Assembly (NCBI GenBank): GCA_030638665.1 | Contig: DAOWEF010000058.1 | Span: forward strand, 1 to 9,545 | Origin: Dehalococcoidia bacterium | Lineage (GTDB): Bacteria > Chloroflexota > Dehalococcoidia > E44-bin15 | Length of the DNA: 9,545 nucleotides | Direction of reading: 5' to 3' | Shown here: piece by piece, positions 7,368 through 9,545 of the stretch | Position numbering within the stretch: position 1 is the first letter of the stretch | Layout: each line of letters opens with the position of its first letter | The notes under the pieces: generated by a model | The model's input: only the letters and a program-made list of their open reading frames with translations | What the model was told of the DNA's origin: nothing | Database searches by the model: none | Made by a program: the position numbers and the translations under genes

Positions 7368-7388
7368 GTTCCGAACTTGTTTCGGAAC
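7368..7388. repeat. GTTCCGAA hairpin, first half of a twin-hairpin repeat
   Basis: A perfect 8-bp stem, GTTCCGAA (7368-7375) with TTCGGAAC (7381-7388), has loop CTTGT. It is followed 12 bases later by the ATGCTGAA hairpin. The pair resembles a very common extragenic repeat (TTCxGAACTTGTTTCxGAA ... ATGCTGAAACGAGTTCAGCAT). Confidence 0.8.
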
Positions 7389-7400
7389 CTCATGATCGAG

Positions 7401-7421
7401 ATGCTGAAACGAGTTCAGCAT
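7401..7421. repeat. ATGCTGAA hairpin, second half of the twin-hairpin repeat
   Basis: A perfect 8-bp stem, ATGCTGAA (7401-7408) with TTCAGCAT (7414-7421), has loop ACGAG. The loop and arms match the common CTGAAACGAGTTCAG extragenic motif. Translated, it produces the spurious peptide LKRVQHE, a frequent false-gene artefact. Confidence 0.8.
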
Positions 7422-7427
7422 GAAAAT

Positions 7428-7459
7428 GGGTAGGCTGGCCGACGTCGGCCAGCCCACCC
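7428..7459. repeat. Large GC-rich palindrome with a perfect 22-bp core
   Basis: Bases 7433-7454 (GGCTGGCCGA-CG-TCGGCCAGCC) form a perfect 22-bp palindrome. Beyond one A/C mismatch, GGGT (7428-7431) pairs with ACCC (7456-7459). No T-run follows on either strand, so it is not a standard terminator. A cruciform or RNA hairpin is possible. A further ACCCG...CGGGT pair occupies 7456-7484 or so. Confidence 0.85.
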
Positions 7460-7490
7460 GGCGGATCGAGTCCACGCGGCGGGTATTGGG

Positions 7491-7549
7491 TCTCAGTGTT
7501 GTTCTGTCATGCTACGTGGGGATTGCCACACTTCCGGCTCTCAATGACA
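7491..7549 (+). repeat. Direct repeat, copy 2 (longer form)
   Basis: Bases 7491-7528 match copy 1 (7297-7334) at 36 of 38 positions. This copy continues through CACTTCCGGCTCT to CAATGACA at 7542-7549. TGTCAT (7505-7510) and ATGACA (7544-7549) are the outer arms. The GGGGATTGCCAC...CAATGAC pattern resembles a common extragenic repeat whose other strand reads GTCATTG...GTGGCAATCCCC. Confidence 0.85.
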
Positions 7550-7587
7550 AATTGTCTATTTCCTACCCGCTCTCCCTGGTATGTAGT

Positions 7588-7633
7588 TTTGGGGGATACC
7601 CCCAAACCCCTGCCAGAGGGGATTCCCCTCTGG
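7588..7633. repeat. Tandem GC-rich hairpin repeat (GGGGG/CCCCC and CCAGAGGGG/CCCCTCTGG)
   Basis: Two perfect hairpins lie six bases apart. The first is TTTGGGGG (7588-7595), loop ATA, CCCCCAAA (7599-7606). The second is CCAGAGGGG (7613-7621), loop ATT, CCCCTCTGG (7625-7633). They look like one composite extragenic repeat unit. Neither is followed by a T-run, so a terminator role is doubtful. Confidence 0.85.
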
Positions 7634-7673
7634 AAACCCCTTTATAATTCTTGCCTTGTGAAACCCACGAATT

Positions 7674-7693
7674 GTTGGAGCGGATGCTCCAAC
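7674..7693. repeat. GTTGGAGC hairpin repeat
   Basis: A perfect 8-bp stem, GTTGGAGC (7674-7681) with GCTCCAAC (7686-7693), has loop GGAT and is followed by CTACCC. The sequence family differs from the other hairpins here. Confidence 0.8.
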
Positions 7694-7882
7694 CTACCCA
7701 TAAGCCCATACCTTGCCCTCTATAAAGCGTCTACCTATTTGAACCTACAGTATGGCGTGGATGTCTTCTCCTCTAAACGTCTCCAAGGTTGTTTCACCGT
7801 AGAGATCATGGTGATGATAAAAGGCGAAATCCACGATCCCACGTGACACCCGTCTATCTGAACCAGACTAGAGGAACATGAC

Positions 7883-7911
7883 TTGTAATAAAGCAACAGG
7901 TGAAATATAAT
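7883..7911 (+). promoter_or_regulatory. Sigma-70-type promoter of dnaJ
   Basis: TTGTAA (7883-7888, 4 of 6) and a perfect TATAAT (7906-7911) are exactly 17 bases apart. Transcription would start near 7918, giving a short leader of about 27 nt before dnaJ. No CIRCE or CIRCE half-site is present near it, unlike at hrcA. Confidence 0.78.
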
Positions 7912-7944
7912 AAAATGTTAACCTTCGTCCTTGGAATTTGAAAT

Positions 7945-9060
7945 ATGGCTATAAAACGAGACTATTATGAAGTTTTGGGGGTGGAGCGATCTGCCTCTGA
8001 TGAGAAGATAAAGCGGGCCTTCCGCAAGCTTGCCTTCCAGTACCACCCCGACCACAACCGGGAGGATGAGGCCGCGGAGAGGTTCAAGGAGATTAATGAG
8101 GCCTACGAGGTACTCTCCGACCCCGAGAGGAGGGAAACCTACGACCGTTTCGGGCATGTTGGTGATGGCTATGGTAAAGGCTTTGAGGGCTTCGATATCT
8201 TCCGTGGCTTCGGCGATATCTTTGATGCCTTTTTCGGCGGCGCGACCACAGCCACCAGACGCGGCCCACAGCGGGGCGCTGACCTTCGCTATAACCTCAC
8301 CATCACCTTTGAACAGGCGGCTTTCGGATGCGAGAAGGAAATCGAGATCCGGCGCATCGAGAATTGTTCCCAATGTCACGGTGTGGGCAGTGAGCCGGGG
8401 AGTCAACCCTCAAGGTGCCCGGAGTGTAATGGCACCGGGCAGGTGCGCCGGGTGCAGCGGAGTATTTTCGGGCAGTTCGTAAATACCACCACCTGCCACC
8501 ATTGCGGTGGTGAGGGGAGAATTATTACCACGCCCTGCCCCCAATGCCGAGGCTCAGGCAAGGAGCAGAAGGCGCGCCGGATCGCCATCACTGTTCCTGC
8601 CGGGGTGGACGATGGCTCACAGATCCGCATCGGCGGTGAGGGCAATGCCGGAACGCGGGGTGGCAGCACCGGGAACCTCTACGTTACCTTATCGGTGGAG
8701 GAGCACCAGTTCTTCAAACGCCGGGGTGATGACATCCTCTACGACCTACCAATCAATTTCGCCCAAGCAGCGCTGGGCGCTGAGGTCGAGGTGCCTACAG
8801 TGGATGGCCCATCCCCACTCAAGATTCCACCAAGGACGCAAACAGGAAGGCTATTCCGACTCAAGGAAAAGGGGGTGCCTCATCTTCGAGGAGGAGGTCG
8901 CGGGGATCAGCTAGTGATGGTCCATATAGTCACTCCCGAAGCCATTAATGAGGAGCAGCGCAGGATATTTGAGGAGCTGGCGAGAACCCTGGGCCCAGCG
9001 GTAATGCCCAAGGAGGAGAAGGGATTATTCCACCGCCTCAGGGACCTCTTTGAAGCATGA
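7945..9060 (+). CDS. dnaJ: Chaperone protein DnaJ (Hsp40, class A)
   Basis: DnaJ delivers clients to DnaK and stimulates its ATPase. The 371-residue protein has the full type-I layout. The J domain (about 1-70) has HPD at 34-36. A short Gly/Phe-rich linker (about 73-100) follows. The four CxxCxGxG zinc repeats start at Cys141, Cys158, Cys184 and Cys198 and supply all eight Cys ligands. The C-terminal substrate/dimer domains include [15 protein letters not shown] and [13 protein letters not shown], and the protein ends [11 protein letters not shown]. The ATG at 7945 has only a weak Shine-Dalgarno sequence (TTGGA about 9 bases upstream). The J-domain start [13 protein letters not shown] fixes the N-terminus. 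The gene is divergent from hrcA-grpE-dnaK, with its own promoter and no CIRCE, so it is probably not directly HrcA-controlled. It is followed 30 bp later by rsmE. Confidence 0.99.
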   Translation: MAIKRDYYEVLGVERSASDEKIKRAFRKLAFQYHPDHNREDEAAERFKEINEAYEVLSDPERRETYDRFGHVGDGYGKGFEGFDIFRGFGDIFDAFFGGATTATRRGPQRGADLRYNLTITFEQAAFGCEKEIEIRRIENCSQCHGVGSEPGSQPSRCPECNGTGQVRRVQRSIFGQFVNTTTCHHCGGEGRIITTPCPQCRGSGKEQKARRIAITVPAGVDDGSQIRIGGEGNAGTRGGSTGNLYVTLSVEEHQFFKRRGDDILYDLPINFAQAALGAEVEVPTVDGPSPLKIPPRTQTGRLFRLKEKGVPHLRGGGRGDQLVMVHIVTPEAINEEQRRIFEELARTLGPAVMPKEEKGLFHRLRDLFEA

Positions 9061-9090
9061 CATATGGGGGCATTGAGCTAGGGAAGGTAA

Positions 9091-9545
9091 ATGCACCGCT
9101 TTTTTATCCCGCCGGACTGGATCGACCAGGAGAAAGTGGTCATCAAGGGAAAGCTGGTTCATCAATTGAGGGATGTGCTTCGATTGCGGGGCGGCGATCA
9201 CATTGCAGTACTGGACGATAGCGGCTGGGAGTATGAGGTAGCATTGGCGAGGGTGAGCAGGGATCATGTCGCCGGTATGATATGTGAGAAGAGAGCGGCA
9301 ACTGAGCCTGGCACCAGGATCACCCTCTATCAAGCGCTGCTCAAGAGCAGTAAATTTGAATTTATCCTTCAGAAATGTACTGAGCTTGGTATCTCCGGCT
9401 TCGTCCCCATGATCTGCGAGCGATGTGTTGCGGGACATCCCCGGGATAAGAGGATGGAGCGCTGGCGGAGAATCATTATTGAGGCAGCGGAGCAATCGGG
9501 GCGAGGAAAGCTACCCACCATTGAGCCTGCGTTGCTCTTTGAGCA
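9091..9545 (+). CDS. rsmE: 16S rRNA (uracil-1498-N3)-methyltransferase RsmE, N-terminal part (3' end outside window)
   Basis: An open frame from ATG 9091 runs to the window edge with no stop (151 codons visible of about 240-250 usual). The opening MHRFFIPPDWI, the HQLRDVLRLRGGDHIAVLDD segment (PUA-like RNA-binding domain, about 1-75) and the start of the SPOUT methyltransferase domain (LYQALLKSSKFEFILQKCTELG, then IIIEAAEQSGRGKLP) are RsmE hallmarks. The enzyme methylates N3 of U1498 in 16S rRNA using SAM; the SAM-binding knot lies beyond the window. AGGGAAGG about 5-6 bases upstream serves as ribosome binding site. It probably shares the dnaJ transcript, since no terminator is visible in the 30-bp gap. 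In many bacteria prmA stands between dnaJ and rsmE, and here it is absent. Confidence 0.93.
   Translation, partial: MHRFFIPPDWIDQEKVVIKGKLVHQLRDVLRLRGGDHIAVLDDSGWEYEVALARVSRDHVAGMICEKRAATEPGTRITLYQALLKSSKFEFILQKCTELGISGFVPMICERCVAGHPRDKRMERWRRIIIEAAEQSGRGKLPTIEPALLFE

Larger units (their letters stand above)
7031..7882. other. Long non-coding gap between divergent hrcA and dnaJ, packed with short palindromic repeats
   Basis: About 850 bp with no supportable gene. Reading frames exist but consist of translated repeats. From about 7139 to 7693 it holds at least seven separate hairpin-forming elements plus a 38-bp direct repeat, each listed below. At 7039-7056 there is a short tandem AAGTGAT pair followed by a small GTGAT/ATCAC hairpin. 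From 7694 to 7882 I see no repeat. A 34-codon minus-strand frame (7745-7849) is present there, but nothing supports it as a gene. Confidence 0.8.

Noticed and set aside
7037..7433. Two overlapping plus-strand frames of about 93 and 104 codons in the hrcA-dnaJ gap
   Set aside because: Their peptides contain PAQAGIQ, FPRRRES and LKRVQHE, the known artefacts of translating extragenic repeats. There is no ribosome binding site and no family resemblance.
7139..7693. CRISPR array
   Set aside because: The repeats are different palindromes rather than one unit at regular spacing, and the only direct repeat has two copies 194 bp apart. No cas genes are present.
7420..7846. Two further plus-strand frames of 75 and 116 codons
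   Set aside because: They run through the GC-rich hairpins and direct repeat copy 2. The composition is not protein-like and no start signal is visible.
7745..7849. 34-codon minus-strand frame with a GTG start, containing FAFYHHHDLYGET
   Set aside because: The composition is fairly protein-like and it could be a gene remnant. It is very short, has stops on both sides and no recognisable family, so it cannot be supported.
7915..7941. Eight-codon mini-ORF just before dnaJ (ATG at 7915, TGA ending at 7941)
   Set aside because: Its ATG lies upstream of the predicted transcription start near 7918, so it is probably not in the dnaJ leader.
9025..9495. 156-codon minus-strand frame over the dnaJ end and rsmE
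   Set aside because: The plus-strand frame is a clear RsmE N-terminus with a ribosome binding site, so this is its shadow.

Overview
The window looks like a chromosomal segment of a bacterium with about mid-50s % G+C. It holds a complete HrcA-controlled chaperone locus and a short fatty-acid/biotin cluster. At the left edge lies the C-terminal end of a fibronectin-III-like surface protein with a C-terminal membrane anchor. My best guess for the organism is Chloroflexota, possibly Dehalococcoidia-like. This rests on the FN3/anchor tail style, the HrcA-CIRCE control and the mixture of short intergenic palindromes. It is an inference from general resemblance, not a demonstrated assignment.

Layout, left to right. 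(1) 1-750, plus strand: 3' part of the FN3-like anchored protein. It ends at a strong bidirectional terminator (770-800) shared with the convergent neighbour. (2) 827-3173, minus strand: fabH, then bioY, then an MBL-fold hydrolase gene, read leftward. A very good sigma-70-type promoter lies at 3283-3311. (3) 3411-6953, minus strand: hrcA, grpE, dnaK in that order. A perfect 9-9-9 CIRCE operator (6967-6993) stands in front of hrcA, and a terminator (3362-3387) follows dnaK. (4) 6954-7944: about 1 kb without a gene. It holds the hrcA promoter and operator, a dense cluster of at least seven hairpin-forming short repeats of different sequence families, and at its right edge a separate promoter for dnaJ. 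(5) 7945-9060, plus strand: dnaJ, followed 30 bp later by rsmE (9091 onward), which runs off the window.

How the genes work together: HrcA represses hrcA-grpE-dnaK through CIRCE. GrpE and DnaK form the ATP-driven folding cycle, with DnaJ as the J-domain co-chaperone. DnaJ is transcribed in the opposite direction from a promoter without a CIRCE, so it appears to be uncoupled from direct HrcA control. FabH starts fatty-acid chains, and BioY takes up biotin, the cofactor of acetyl-CoA carboxylase, which makes the malonyl units FabH uses. Their co-transcription is therefore metabolically sensible.

No clearly new defence or mobile system is visible. The items most worth a second look are the repeat mosaic between hrcA and dnaJ, the lone exact CIRCE half-site in front of bioY, and the MBL protein whose metal-binding motif has Gly where Asp is expected.
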